NCBI RefSeq assembly: GCF_001666835.1
Contig: NZ_LZJF01000184.1
Location: 39,630-103,629, forward strand
Direction: 5' to 3'
Length of the DNA: 64,000 bases
From: Mycobacterium sp. E3251
GTDB taxonomy: Bacteria; Actinomycetota; Actinomycetes; Mycobacteriales; Mycobacteriaceae
Part shown: positions 7,804 to 16,274 of the stretch, piece by piece
Numbering within the stretch: position 1 is the stretch's first letter
Layout: the number at the start of each line of letters is the position of its first letter
The notes under the pieces: model-generated
The model's database searches: none
Seen by the model: the letters and a program-made list of their open reading frames with translations, nothing else
What the model was told of the DNA's origin: nothing
Made by a program: the position numbers and the translations under genes

Positions 7804-8835
7804 TCAGCGGAAGCGGATGTTCAACGTCGCCAAGCCGAAGATTTTGCGGCCACCGGATTTAGCGCCGACGATGATCACACCGGCGCGGGTCTCCGGGTCC
7901 AGCGACTTGATCCGGCCGCTGTATTCGATGTCCGCACCGCCGGCGGCCGACACGACAGCGGGCTGCGACAATCGCACCGCATAGCGGGTCACCGCACCGG
8001 GGTCGCCCGACCATGCGGAGGCGAACGCGGCACCCAAACCCATGGTGAGCATGCCGTGGGCGATCACATCGGGCTGGCCTGCCAGCTTGGCGACGTTCTC
8101 GTCCCAGTGCAGCGGGTTGGCGTCGCCGGCCACGCCGGCATAGTTCACCAGGTCGCCGCGGGACAGCCGGGCGTGGTGCACCGGCAGCTCATCGCCGACC
8201 TTGAGGTCCTCGAAGCAGGGCGTGCCCGGGATGCGTTGCGTGCCGCCCTGAGCTATCCGCACGTCGGCCTCGGGACGTTCCGTCTTGCGGTATGCCGCTT
8301 CGGAGGTATCGATCCCGGCGAGATTCACGTCGTGCATCACCACGTTCTCCGCGGCAGTCAGCATCGCTGGATCGACGTCGTCCGCGGTGACTCCGACGAC
8401 CGTCGTGTGCATGGTGTGCACCCGTTCGCCGGCCGAGTCCGTGAACGTGTTGGTCACAGTGATCAGATCCCTGCCGGCGATTCTGCGCACCGATGACAGC
8501 TCGACGTCAGTGTGCAGTTCATCGCCGGCCACGATCGGCCGGTGCTGCTCGAAGACTTCTTCGGTCTGGAGGTACATGTCGTAACCGACGACCACCGATT
8601 CGAACAGGTGCCGGTTGGCGACCATGCCGGGGATCGACGTGAACGTCAGCGGCGCCACCAGGCCCGAATAGCCGAGTTTCGCGGCGGCCGCGACATCCCA
8701 GTGCGCGGGGTGATAGTCCTGCACCGCGCGCGCATACTCGCGCACCTTCTCAGAGGAGACCCGGTAGCTGTCGTCGACTCGGTAGTAGTGGCCGACGCGT
8801 GATTCGAGCGTTGACTTTTCTGCTGCTGCGGTCAT
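7804..8835 (-). CDS. fused HadA-HadB type (3R)-hydroxyacyl dehydratase (double hotdog)
   Basis: A 344-residue protein joining two hotdog folds. The first half resembles HadA (FAS1-like dehydratase; VGHYYRVDDSYRVSSEKVREYA, then GYSGLVAPLTF). The second half resembles HadB and carries the hydratase pair Asp and His in GDANPLHWDE, followed by IAHGMLTMGL. In mycobacteria HadA and HadB are usually separate subunits that dehydrate hydroxyacyl-ACP in mycolic acid elongation, so this is a single-chain paralogue, perhaps acting in beta-oxidation or a specialised lipid pathway. The ATG at 8835 is preferred; a GTG/ATG-like start 15 codons upstream is possible. Confidence 0.82.
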   Translation of the reverse strand: MTAAAEKSTLESRVGHYYRVDDSYRVSSEKVREYARAVQDYHPAHWDVAAAAKLGYSGLVAPLTFTSIPGMVANRHLFESVVVGYDMYLQTEEVFEQHRPIVAGDELHTDVELSSVRRIAGRDLITVTNTFTDSAGERVHTMHTTVVGVTADDVDPAMLTAAENVVMHDVNLAGIDTSEAAYRKTERPEADVRIAQGGTQRIPGTPCFEDLKVGDELPVHHARLSRGDLVNYAGVAGDANPLHWDENVAKLAGQPDVIAHGMLTMGLGAAFASAWSGDPGAVTRYAVRLSQPAVVSAAGGADIEYSGRIKSLDPETRAGVIIVGAKSGGRKIFGLATLNIRFR

Positions 8836-8971
8836 GAATTGCTCAACTTTTCTATCGCCCGGTTCGCGGCGGCCGACCAAGGCACCCTAACGTGCCGACA
8901 TCCAGCCGGTAACGCCGCTGTGGAGCACCGGCCGGCTGCCGGCCATTATGCGGCCCGTAGCGTCTCCGACC

Positions 8972-9298
8972 ATGACCGTTTATGCCCTGAACCTCTTTAA
9001 TATCGCCGACGCCGACGAGTACCGCGCATACTCACGCCGGTCACCCGCCGAGGTGGCGAGGCACGGCGGTCGGGTCGTCGCGCTCGGGAGCTTCCAGCAT
9101 GCGGTTGTCGGCGACATCGAGCCGCGGCAAGTCCTGGTACTCGTGGAATGGGAATCACGCGAGGCGTTCGACAACTACTGCAACGACCCGGAAATCGCCG
9201 ATCTGCATCCGCATCGTGAGAACGGATCATCGGGATACGTTTGGCACCTATTCGACCGCCTCGACGACCTCAGGCCGATCCTGAACGCGGCTCGTTAG
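8972..9298 (+). CDS. DUF1330 (dimeric alpha-beta barrel) protein
   Basis: A 108-residue protein starting MTVYALNLFNIADADEYRAYSR. It has the DUF1330 layout: a first strand, YRAY, then VVALGSFQHAVVGD and VLVLVEWESREAFDNYCNDPE. These small ferredoxin-like dimers have unassigned functions. It is divergent from the HadAB-type dehydratase and convergent with the downstream membrane protein gene. The ATG at 8972 fits the family; an in-frame ATG at 8948 adds only eight residues. Confidence 0.75.
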   Translation: MTVYALNLFNIADADEYRAYSRRSPAEVARHGGRVVALGSFQHAVVGDIEPRQVLVLVEWESREAFDNYCNDPEIADLHPHRENGSSGYVWHLFDRLDDLRPILNAAR

Positions 9299-9329
9299 CC
9301 GAAGCCGGGAACGCATCGGGTGGTCGGCG

Positions 9330-9908
9330 CTACAGCTGATCCTTAGCGGGAGCACAGACGGTCCACCGTCCTTCTTCCTTGCGGAAGTACATAGTCTGCG
9401 AGTGGTTGTCCTGGAACAGGAGGTTTGCAGACGCCGCGTTGCCGCGCACCACGACCCCCCCGATCTTGAATTTTGGTTTGTCCGCGTTGGCCACCTCGCC
9501 TCCCGGGTCTGCTACGGAATCCAGATACGGCTCGGCTTCCTCGCGGCACATGAGCCCGGCGATTTCTTGCGGATTACCCTTGCTGACCGATTCGGAGAAG
9601 GCGTTGATCAACGCTTTGATCTTGGTGGAGTCGCTGTTGTGGTAGTGGTGGTACGCCGCGATGGTCGCGATGCCGCCGCCGACGGCGATCACGATGACCG
9701 CGAGCGCGGCATACAACCAGCCGTTTCTACGTCGGCGCGGCGGCGCAGGCGGGGGTGGCCCCCACCAGCCGCCGGCCGGCGGTGCCCACGGCCCGGGCTG
9801 CGGTGTGGGCGCCCCATATATCGGTTGCGGTAGGGGCGGCGGCCCATAGGGCGGCTGTGGCGGCCAGGACGCTCCGCCGGGCGGGTTACCGTGATTGGGC
9901 GTTGTCAT
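9330..9908 (-). CDS. proline-rich single-pass membrane protein, third gene of the nuclease operon
   Basis: A 192-residue protein. Residues 1-57 are a cytoplasmic region rich in Pro, Gly and Trp. An RRRR stop and a transmembrane segment (about 64-86, WLYAALAVIVIAVGGGIATIA) follow. The outer domain (about 95-192) has DUF4878/NTF2-like features (TKIKALINAFSESVSKGNPQEIAGLMC, ending EGRWTVCAP) and two cysteines that may pair. It begins 8 bp after the end of the SUKH-like gene, so it is probably cotranscribed with the nuclease and its partner. Its role there is unknown. Confidence 0.78.
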   Translation of the reverse strand: MTTPNHGNPPGGASWPPQPPYGPPPLPQPIYGAPTPQPGPWAPPAGGWWGPPPPAPPRRRRNGWLYAALAVIVIAVGGGIATIAAYHHYHNSDSTKIKALINAFSESVSKGNPQEIAGLMCREEAEPYLDSVADPGGEVANADKPKFKIGGVVVRGNAASANLLFQDNHSQTMYFRKEEGRWTVCAPAKDQL

Positions 9909-9916
9909 ATTGGGGC

Positions 9917-10627
9917 TCAGTCGATTTCATCGAATTGGGCGGTCATGGTCTCATCAAGCAGTGTGCCGAAATCCTCTGGGTCCTCGGGCACCCCGCCGTA
10001 GACGGTGACGGCCTGACCGGGGGGAAGGTCGGGTGAGAGGCATACGTGTGAGCCCGCGGTGGTGGCCAGGAGCAGCAGGCGCGTGGGGTCTACCGCGTCT
10101 CGCGGCCAGTTGGATTCCGGTAGCCCCTCTGGGCACCCCAGGTATTCGGCGTAGGTCTGCAGGTGCCGAGGTTGAATGGGGCCGTTGGACATCCAGTCGG
10201 GGCCGACGAAGCCTGCGTGCGTCTCGCGGTAGAAGCGGCGCACGACGTCGGGGATCGCTTCGGCGAACCGCAACTCGGTGGTGTTGCACAGCGCCGGGTC
10301 CCAGCCGATCCAGCAGACGACATGCCGCCGGCCGGCGTCGTAATGCTCGATGGCGTAGACCAGGACCGCTTCCCCCATGACGTGGCCGAGTCGGACGTCC
10401 GCGAGTTCGGTCTGGAATGCGCGGGCAAAGGTGGGAACCAGGTCCAGAAAGTCGTTGTTCCACAGCGACACCGCTGCCACGCGCCGGGCTTCCGCCGCAT
10501 CGGACTGCGCGATCGGCCGCCAGGATTCCGGCACATCGGCAGTGCGTCCGATTTCGGCGAGGATGACCGGCTCGGAGTGGGTGACCCTTCCGAGAATCGC
10601 TTCGATTTCCGTGATTTCCACTGTCAT
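9917..10627 (-). CDS. SUKH-like protein, predicted immunity partner of the upstream nuclease
   Basis: A 236-residue soluble protein with no signal peptide. The C-terminal half shows SUKH-like features: FYRETHAGFVGPDWMSNGPIQ, a LLLLATTAGSHVCLS strand pair, and an acidic end (PEDPEDFGTLLDETMTAQFDE). SUKH proteins are widespread immunity proteins against nuclease toxins. The start codon overlaps the stop of the upstream nuclease gene by 4 bp (ATGA), as toxin-immunity pairs often do. The assignment rests on weak motif resemblance and gene order; the N-terminal half is unrecognised. Confidence 0.6.
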   Translation of the reverse strand: MTVEITEIEAILGRVTHSEPVILAEIGRTADVPESWRPIAQSDAAEARRVAAVSLWNNDFLDLVPTFARAFQTELADVRLGHVMGEAVLVYAIEHYDAGRRHVVCWIGWDPALCNTTELRFAEAIPDVVRRFYRETHAGFVGPDWMSNGPIQPRHLQTYAEYLGCPEGLPESNWPRDAVDPTRLLLLATTAGSHVCLSPDLPPGQAVTVYGGVPEDPEDFGTLLDETMTAQFDEID

Positions 10628-11541
10628 CGGCTGGGCGGGAGTGTCGTGAGCAACTGGTTGATCAGGTCTTGCAGCGTCGCGCGGGTGTCATTCTCCAGTT
10701 GTATTTGCTCCTGGACCCACTTGGGGTCGGCGTCACCGATCCTGGCGACACTGTCCGAATTCTTCATGCCATTGGCATAGGCCGACAGCCATTGCAAATT
10801 TCGTGGCGAGTTGGCCACCACGTACATGTACTCGGCGGGCAGGTTGAGAAAGCCGGGCACGTACATCAGCTGAGCGATCGGAACAATATGGTCCACGACG
10901 ACCGCGGGTCGCGAGGGATCGGTCGCCATGCCCGGTATCGGCGCGCCGTTGCGCGCCGGGTCGGGAGTGCCGACGCTCGGTTTGCTCTGCCCCTGCAGTA
11001 CCAGATCATCAGGCCAAGGCCCCTTTTGACGCAGCTGCTTGAAGACTGGCTGCATCGGGGGAGCAACCGCTACCCCGCCCAGCGAATTCCTGGGCGGCGG
11101 GGCAGGCGGCGCATAACCCGGCGGCAGCCCGGCCTTCGCGGCGTTGATCTTGTCGATCCTGTCCTGGGAAGGTCTCGGCAGCGTTCCATGGTCGGCCAAC
11201 TTGGCTATGACTGCCGCGCAACTGCTGAGATTCGCTTGCGCCTGACTGCCGCGAGCATTCAGTTGGGCAGCTTCGGCATCGTAAGCGTCGGCCGCTGCCT
11301 GCTCCCTCGGCACGACGAAGTCATGGGGTTGGGCGTTGTGGCGGGCGATCTCGGCATTGACCGAATCGAGGGCCCGCTGCTGAGACTCACAACCCTGCGG
11401 AGGTCCAGGTGCGGCAGCACCGGGCGCTATGGACATCCCACCCGTAAGGCCGAAGAGGAACAGGACCGCGGCCAGCACGACGACCAGCGACCGGACAGCC
11501 GCCGGCAGCGCCACCCGACTCATCGGCTTGTCACGCATCAT
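10624..11541 (-). CDS. predicted secreted HNH-type nuclease toxin
   Basis: A 305-residue protein. A signal peptide (about residues 8-44, hydrophobic core LVVVLAAVLFLFGL, ending GAAAPG) is followed by an Ala/Gln-rich, helical region (about 50-120). A proline-rich linker (138-165) leads to a C-terminal HNH-like fold: Asp217-His218 (DHIVPIAQLM), Asn248 (RNLQWL) and Asn257/Lys260 (NGMKNSDS). This DH...NLQ...N..K pattern is that of the beta-beta-alpha metal finger. The gene is translationally coupled to a SUKH-like protein, suggesting a toxin-immunity pair. It could instead be a scavenging secreted nuclease. Confidence 0.65.
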   Translation of the reverse strand: MMRDKPMSRVALPAAVRSLVVVLAAVLFLFGLTGGMSIAPGAAAPGPPQGCESQQRALDSVNAEIARHNAQPHDFVVPREQAAADAYDAEAAQLNARGSQAQANLSSCAAVIAKLADHGTLPRPSQDRIDKINAAKAGLPPGYAPPAPPPRNSLGGVAVAPPMQPVFKQLRQKGPWPDDLVLQGQSKPSVGTPDPARNGAPIPGMATDPSRPAVVVDHIVPIAQLMYVPGFLNLPAEYMYVVANSPRNLQWLSAYANGMKNSDSVARIGDADPKWVQEQIQLENDTRATLQDLINQLLTTLPPSR

Positions 11542-11700
11542 CTCGATGCGAGGTTACCCATTTTAGGTTCCCGACCCGCGGTGACGTTCCTGCCGAAGGC
11601 TGCGAGCGGTTCGATCGCCGGGTCAAAGTGGTCGGAGTTTGCTGCCATTTCTTCGGCGCCCCTCGACAACGCCGCGCTATGGGACATCGATTCGCGATCG

Positions 11701-12720
11701 ATGCGTCGAAGCACTACTTTTCCTATCGTGATCTCGTCAGCTGCCAGGACCCTCGCGCGGTGGGTTGCTCCCGTCCTGACTATCGCGGGCCTTATCAGCA
11801 TGGGCTCCCTGCACGTTGCTCCAGCTCCGGCGGTGCGCTTGGCCAGCGACGGGGACCCGCTGGCCGGAGCGCCGTTCTACGTCAATCCGAATTCGGCCGC
11901 CATGCGCGCGGCGCAGAGCGCCGATCCGCCGAGTCCCGAGCTGACCGCCATCGCCAACACCCCGCAGGCGTACTGGATTGTCCCGGGCTCATCGGCGTCC
12001 ACCGTCGGGAAATACGTCGGCGACGCGAATGCCGCCGGCGCCATCCCGGTCCTGGCGATCTATGGAATCCCGCACCGCGATTGCGGCAGCTTCGCCGCGG
12101 GCGGCATGGGGTCGGCGGACGACTACCGCGGGTGGATCGACGGCATCGCATCCGGCGTGGGCGCCTCCCGGGTCGCGGTCGTCCTCGAACCCGACGCGCT
12201 CGCTATGGCCGATTGCCTGTCGGCCGATCAGCGCCAAGAACGCTACGACATGATCCGCTACGCGGTCGACACACTGACGCGGGATCCCAACGCGGCCGTC
12301 TACGTCGATGCCGGTCACTTGCGCTGGCACAGCGCCGAGGACATGGCCGCGAGGCTCAACCAGGCCGGCGTCGGCCACGCGCGAGGTTTCAGCGTCAACA
12401 CGGCGAACTTCTTCACCACCGAAGACGAAATCGGCTACGGCGAAGCGATTTCGGGGCTCACAAACGGATCGCACTATGTGATCGATACGTCACGTAATGG
12501 CGCCGGGCCTGCGCCCGACTCCGAGCTCAACTGGTGCAATCCCAGCGGCCGCGCGCTGGGCACCCCGCCGACCGCGGCTACGGCCGGGGCGCACGCCGAC
12601 GCCTACCTGTGGATCAAACGCCCCGGCGAGTCCGACGGGTCATGCGGCAAAGGTGATCCCGCAGCGGGCACCTTCGTGAGCCAGTACGCGATCGATCTGG
12701 CTCGTAAGGGTGGCCAGTAG
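11701..12720 (+). CDS. celA1: secreted glycoside hydrolase family 6 endoglucanase (CelA1-like)
   Basis: A 339-residue protein. A hydrophobic N-terminal segment (about residues 16-40) is a signal or anchor, followed by a GH6 domain. Both GH6 signatures are visible: Y-x2-P-x-R-D-C (Asp126-Cys127 region) and VVLEPDALA with the catalytic acid Asp165. It closely matches my memory of M. tuberculosis CelA1 (Rv0062), including SNGSHYVIDTSRNGAGPAP-like and WIKRPGESDG segments. It would cut beta-1,4-glucan, such as cellulose in biofilms. No clear ribosome binding site precedes the ATG at 11701; other starts upstream are possible. Confidence 0.92.
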   Translation: MRRSTTFPIVISSAARTLARWVAPVLTIAGLISMGSLHVAPAPAVRLASDGDPLAGAPFYVNPNSAAMRAAQSADPPSPELTAIANTPQAYWIVPGSSASTVGKYVGDANAAGAIPVLAIYGIPHRDCGSFAAGGMGSADDYRGWIDGIASGVGASRVAVVLEPDALAMADCLSADQRQERYDMIRYAVDTLTRDPNAAVYVDAGHLRWHSAEDMAARLNQAGVGHARGFSVNTANFFTTEDEIGYGEAISGLTNGSHYVIDTSRNGAGPAPDSELNWCNPSGRALGTPPTAATAGAHADAYLWIKRPGESDGSCGKGDPAAGTFVSQYAIDLARKGGQ

Positions 12721-12910
12721 TCGCGAGGCTGCACACGGGCAGGCGCGGCACTCGCGCGTCCGTGCAGCTACCGTACGAACGGCTCGCAGAGTGAGGTTCT
12801 CAACCCCTAACCACTGACGGTGAACATTCTTGGCGGCAGGTTCAAACCGCCAGCGAGCGTCAATCGCTGGCGTTACGCTCGGTGAATCAGCCAGGAGATT
12901 CGAGTTAGAC

Positions 12911-13213
12911 ATGAGCCATCTTGAGCGTCTCATCGGTGGGTTCATTGCAGCCGTCGCGTTGCTGATCGCCGCCAGCAACTTCCTCGGGTTACCCACCGCG
13001 TCCGCTGATCCGGTCTGCGGTGTGCCGGGAACGCCGCCGTGTGCGGGTCCTAGTCCGTTGACGCCCGAGCAGCAGTGCGCCTTCATCGCGTGGCGATCGA
13101 TGATGCCGTGCAACTGGCTTGGGGTGCAAGTGCCCGCGGGCACGCCCGGCAGTTGGGACAACCCGCCAGCACCGCCGCCTCCAGCGCCGCCACCACCGCC
13201 ACCCCAGCCCTGA
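12911..13213 (+). CDS. small secreted proline-rich protein
   Basis: A 100-residue protein. It has a clear signal peptide (residues 1 to about 36, core GGFIAAVALLIAASNFLG, ending ASA/DP) and a mature part with four cysteines in CGVPGTPPC, QQC and MPC contexts. It ends in a run of prolines and alanines. Mycobacteria have many such small exported proteins of unknown function. The ATG at 12911 is chosen because it opens the signal peptide. It is convergent with the following SDR gene. Confidence 0.75.
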   Translation: MSHLERLIGGFIAAVALLIAASNFLGLPTASADPVCGVPGTPPCAGPSPLTPEQQCAFIAWRSMMPCNWLGVQVPAGTPGSWDNPPAPPPPAPPPPPPQP

Positions 13214-13231
13214 CCCTCCGCCTGCCGGACG

Positions 13232-14059
13232 TCAGATCTTCAAATAGCCCTTGTCGGCGGGAATTTGGGCGGCGGTGACCAACGACGAGGCGTCGCTGGC
13301 AAGCCAGACCACGATGTCGGAGATCAGGCCGGGTGCCGCCAGTGAGTCCGTCGGCAGCGCGCCCGGCGAGAAGCTGTGGATGTAATGCGGATGGTCCTGG
13401 AATACCTGGTACATCGACAGGTCGTTGCCCATCGGGGTGTCGGTGCCGTACGGGTGCACCGAGTTCACGCGGATACCGAATTCGCCGAGTTCGATCGCCA
13501 GCGAGTTGGTGAGGCCGACCACTCCGAATTTGCTTGCACAGTAGTGTCCGCAGCCCGGGACGGCTTTGATTCCCGCCGCGGAGCTGATGTTGATGATCGA
13601 TCCGCCGTTACCGGCCGCGATCATCGGCGGCACAACGGATTTCATGGTGTTCCACAGCCCGGTGAGGTTTGTGTCGATGATTTCTTGCCATTGCTTGGCC
13701 GAAATCTCCCACAGGCGGCCCCAATTCAGCACGCCGGCGTTGGCGACGACGATGTCGAGTCGGCCGAATTGCTCGATCGCATTCGCCACGACCCGTTGCT
13801 GGCCGGCCAAGTCACGCACGTCCACCTCCGCGGCGAGCATTTTGCGCCCCTCGCCTTCCACCAGGCTGACGGTCTCGGCCAGGTCTTCCGGGAGCGCGGG
13901 GGGATAGCCGTTGTGTTCGGCGACGGGCGCGCACGCGTCGATCGCGACGATGTCGGCGCCCGCCCGGGCGAGGCGGACGCAGTGGGAGCGGCCCTGGCCG
14001 CGGGCGGCCCCGGTCACGTAGGCGACTCTGCCGGCTAGCGGCGCGGCGGGATCGGTCAT
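13232..14059 (-). CDS. mycofactocin-type SDR family oxidoreductase
   Basis: A 275-residue short-chain dehydrogenase with TGAARGQGRSHCVRLA at the N-terminus and an insertion of about 15 residues after the second strand (the DACAPVAEHNGYPPALPEDL region). Both are hallmarks of the mycofactocin-coupled SDR group, which holds its NAD cofactor tightly. It also has VANAG, a catalytic Ser, and YCASK. The C-terminus AAQIPADKGYL is also typical. It likely oxidises an alcohol or hydroxy lipid, with mycofactocin taking the electrons. No mycofactocin biosynthesis genes are in the window. Confidence 0.85.
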   Translation of the reverse strand: MTDPAAPLAGRVAYVTGAARGQGRSHCVRLARAGADIVAIDACAPVAEHNGYPPALPEDLAETVSLVEGEGRKMLAAEVDVRDLAGQQRVVANAIEQFGRLDIVVANAGVLNWGRLWEISAKQWQEIIDTNLTGLWNTMKSVVPPMIAAGNGGSIINISSAAGIKAVPGCGHYCASKFGVVGLTNSLAIELGEFGIRVNSVHPYGTDTPMGNDLSMYQVFQDHPHYIHSFSPGALPTDSLAAPGLISDIVVWLASDASSLVTAAQIPADKGYLKI

Positions 14060-14269
14060 GCCGACAACTCCTTTGAGTACGACGCTGGCTTAAACTGGCC
14101 GCCGCGAACAGCCTTCGTCACCGACAGCTTCCAGCGCCATTTGCGCACCTTAGCGACACGTGTTCAAGCTGGTCAACGCTTCACTGAGCGGCCGACACAA
14201 GCGGGCACGTTTTCGATCACCGTGATTGCGATAGGAATGCCCGCGCGGGCGGATTGGTTGGTTGACCTT

Positions 14270-15187
14270 ATGCCCACCGGAATCATTCTCATGGCCCGCC
14301 CTGATGCTGCCAACCTGGTCGACGACGTGATCGGCCAGGCCCGAGAAGCCTACGGACACGGAGTCACCCAGGTGTGGCTGCCTCAGCAGCAGAACTATGA
14401 CGCGATCGCGCTAGCGGCGCTCGTCGGGGCTGCCGTGCCCGGCCTGGGCGTGGGAACGTCGGTGGTCCCGATCAATCCGCGCCACCCGCTGATCGTCGCT
14501 TCGTTGGCGCAAACCGCACAGGCCGCTGCGCACGGCAACTTCAGCCTTGGGCTCGGGCTGGGTGCCCGCCAGATCGAACGCGAGGCCTTCGGCACCGACT
14601 GGTCGAACACCATCACCCGATTGCGGGAGCATCTGACGATCCTCGGGTCGGTGTTCAACAACGCCGCAGTCGATTTCCACGGCAGCGAACTCAGCGCGAG
14701 CCCGACCTGGCCGGTACAGGTTCCGGGCGGGACGCCCATCCCCGTGTATGTGGCGGCGATGGGCCCAAAGGCGTTGCGGGTCACCGGCGAACTGGCAGAC
14801 GGAACATTGCCGTATCTGGCCGGGCCCCGGACCATCGGCGAATTCATCGTGCCGGAGATCACGAAGGCGGCGGCCGATGCGGGTCGCCCCGCGCCGCGCG
14901 TCATCGCCGCCGTTCCGGTGCTGTTGTCCGACGATGTCGAGGCCGCCGAGGCCGTCGCCGCGCAACAGCTGAGCATGTACGAGAGCATCCCGTCGTATCG
15001 CAACGTAATCGCCAGGGAAGGAGTCGCCAGCATCACCGAGCTCGCCGCCATCGGACCCGAGGAACGTGTCGTGCGGCAGCTACGCCGTTATCGCGATGCG
15101 GGCGCCACCGACGTGGTGATCAGCCCGATCGACCGCTCAGCGTCTGCGGACCGGGCAGCGTTATGGAGACTCACCGCCGCGCTGTGA
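14270..15187 (+). CDS. LLM-class F420-dependent oxidoreductase
   Basis: A 305-residue luciferase-like TIM-barrel protein. It shows VTQVWLPQQQNYDAIALAALVG, LGVGTSVVPINPRHPL, NFSLGLGLGAR and VYVAAMGPKALRVTGELADG, which mark the F420-dependent group. The substrate is unknown. The ATG at 14270 (MPTGIILMARPD) is the best family start; in-frame ATGs at 14237 and 14141 would add unrelated residues. It is divergent from the mycofactocin-type SDR, so the pair may respond to the same signal. Confidence 0.82.
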   Translation: MPTGIILMARPDAANLVDDVIGQAREAYGHGVTQVWLPQQQNYDAIALAALVGAAVPGLGVGTSVVPINPRHPLIVASLAQTAQAAAHGNFSLGLGLGARQIEREAFGTDWSNTITRLREHLTILGSVFNNAAVDFHGSELSASPTWPVQVPGGTPIPVYVAAMGPKALRVTGELADGTLPYLAGPRTIGEFIVPEITKAAADAGRPAPRVIAAVPVLLSDDVEAAEAVAAQQLSMYESIPSYRNVIAREGVASITELAAIGPEERVVRQLRRYRDAGATDVVISPIDRSASADRAALWRLTAAL

Positions 15188-15227
15188 ACCGCCACTCGCA
15201 CCGGCATGGCCGTGCGACGGTTACCGG

Positions 15228-15392
15228 ATGACAAGCGTCACCGTGCCGTCTGTCGCCGCAAGGATTCGAGCCCACGCCTTGTCCGACGCACCGGAACGAT
15301 TCGCGCGCGAGGCCGCGCCGTTCGGGGCCATCACGTCGAATCGTCTGAGAGAGCAGGAAATTCGGCAGTGGGAGGCGCTGCGCCGGAGCTAG
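15228..15392 (+). CDS. small conserved-looking ORF, 54 residues
   Basis: An uninterrupted reading frame starts ATG ACA AGC GTC at 15228 and ends TAG at 15390-15392, giving a basic, helical, soluble 54-residue protein (MTSVTVPSVAARIRAHALS and so on, ending WEALRRS). Third positions are strongly G/C. It fills the space between the F420 enzyme and the convergent lysR gene, stopping 2 bp before it. I do not recognise it. It could be a real small protein or a remnant. Confidence 0.4.
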   Translation: MTSVTVPSVAARIRAHALSDAPERFAREAAPFGAITSNRLREQEIRQWEALRRS

Positions 15393-15394
15393 GG

Positions 15395-16246
15395 TTAGTC
15401 CGCGGCGGCCAGCACGTCACGCACTGCATCGTCGACCGTGCTCAACAATTCGGGATCTATGCCTGCGCGACCGCGAACCAGAACCGATGCGTTATTGGCC
15501 GGCGGCAGTCCCTCGGCCGGGCACAGCCCGTCGGGCAGCTTGCCGATCGTCGGCAGCAACGCCACTCCGAGGCCCGACCGTACCGCCGCGTACAGTCCGG
15601 ACAGATCGCCGCACTCGGCAGCAATTTCATAGGGGATGCCGTGGTTTTCGAGGATGGCGAAGGCCGGCTCACGCAAGGTGCACGGCTCGAAAAAGATCAC
15701 CAGTTGCAGTGGTTCGCGTGCGGGCACGGCCAGCGTCCGCGCCGAAATCCATTGCAGGCGAACGATCCCGGAGGCGTTGGCGCGGTCCAAGCCCGCCCCG
15801 TCGAGCATGATCGCCAAGTCGACCAGCCCGCGTTCGATCGAGTCGGCCAGGGACACGTTGCGGTCCAGTCGGAAGCGCACCCGCCGGTCGGGAAGCCGAT
15901 CCCGCAGCACGCCGGTCAGTCCGGACAGCATCACGTCCGCGCCGTGCTCGGTGGCCCCGATCGTCAAAAGCTTGGGTTCGGTGGCGCTCAGGTCGTCAAG
16001 CGCGGTGTCGTGGGCGGCCAGTATCGCGCGAGCGTGTCGCAGCGCCTTCAGGCCAATCTCGGTGAACACGATGCCGCGCCCGGAGCGCTGGATCAGCGGC
16101 TGGCCGACCACGGTCTCGACTTTCCGCAGGTGCTGGCTTACCGCGGACTGACTCAGATGCAGCGCCGCGGCGGCGCGGTGAAAACCGCCGCAGTCGGCGA
16201 CCGCGACGAGGCTGCGCAGCGGCGCGATGTCGAGCACCTGGGTCAT
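15395..16246 (-). CDS. LysR-family transcriptional regulator
   Basis: A 283-residue regulator. Its N-terminal winged helix-turn-helix (residues about 8-66) has FHRAAAALHLSQSAVSQHLRKVE, the typical LysR recognition helix. An effector-binding domain follows from about residue 90, including RSGLGVALLPTIGKLPDGL. It is divergent from the EamA transporter gene with 147 bp between starts, the classic arrangement in which a LysR protein controls its neighbour and itself. Confidence 0.88.
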   Translation of the reverse strand: MTQVLDIAPLRSLVAVADCGGFHRAAAALHLSQSAVSQHLRKVETVVGQPLIQRSGRGIVFTEIGLKALRHARAILAAHDTALDDLSATEPKLLTIGATEHGADVMLSGLTGVLRDRLPDRRVRFRLDRNVSLADSIERGLVDLAIMLDGAGLDRANASGIVRLQWISARTLAVPAREPLQLVIFFEPCTLREPAFAILENHGIPYEIAAECGDLSGLYAAVRSGLGVALLPTIGKLPDGLCPAEGLPPANNASVLVRGRAGIDPELLSTVDDAVRDVLAAAD

Positions 16247-16274
16247 AGCTGCACCATAGTCCGATTAGCAAATT

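Noticed and set aside
10669..11700. A long in-frame extension upstream of celA1, running antisense to the nuclease gene
   Set aside because: The extension lies opposite two convincing minus-strand genes and its translation is rich in Arg and His with no family features. The signal-like segment and GH6 homology begin at 11701.
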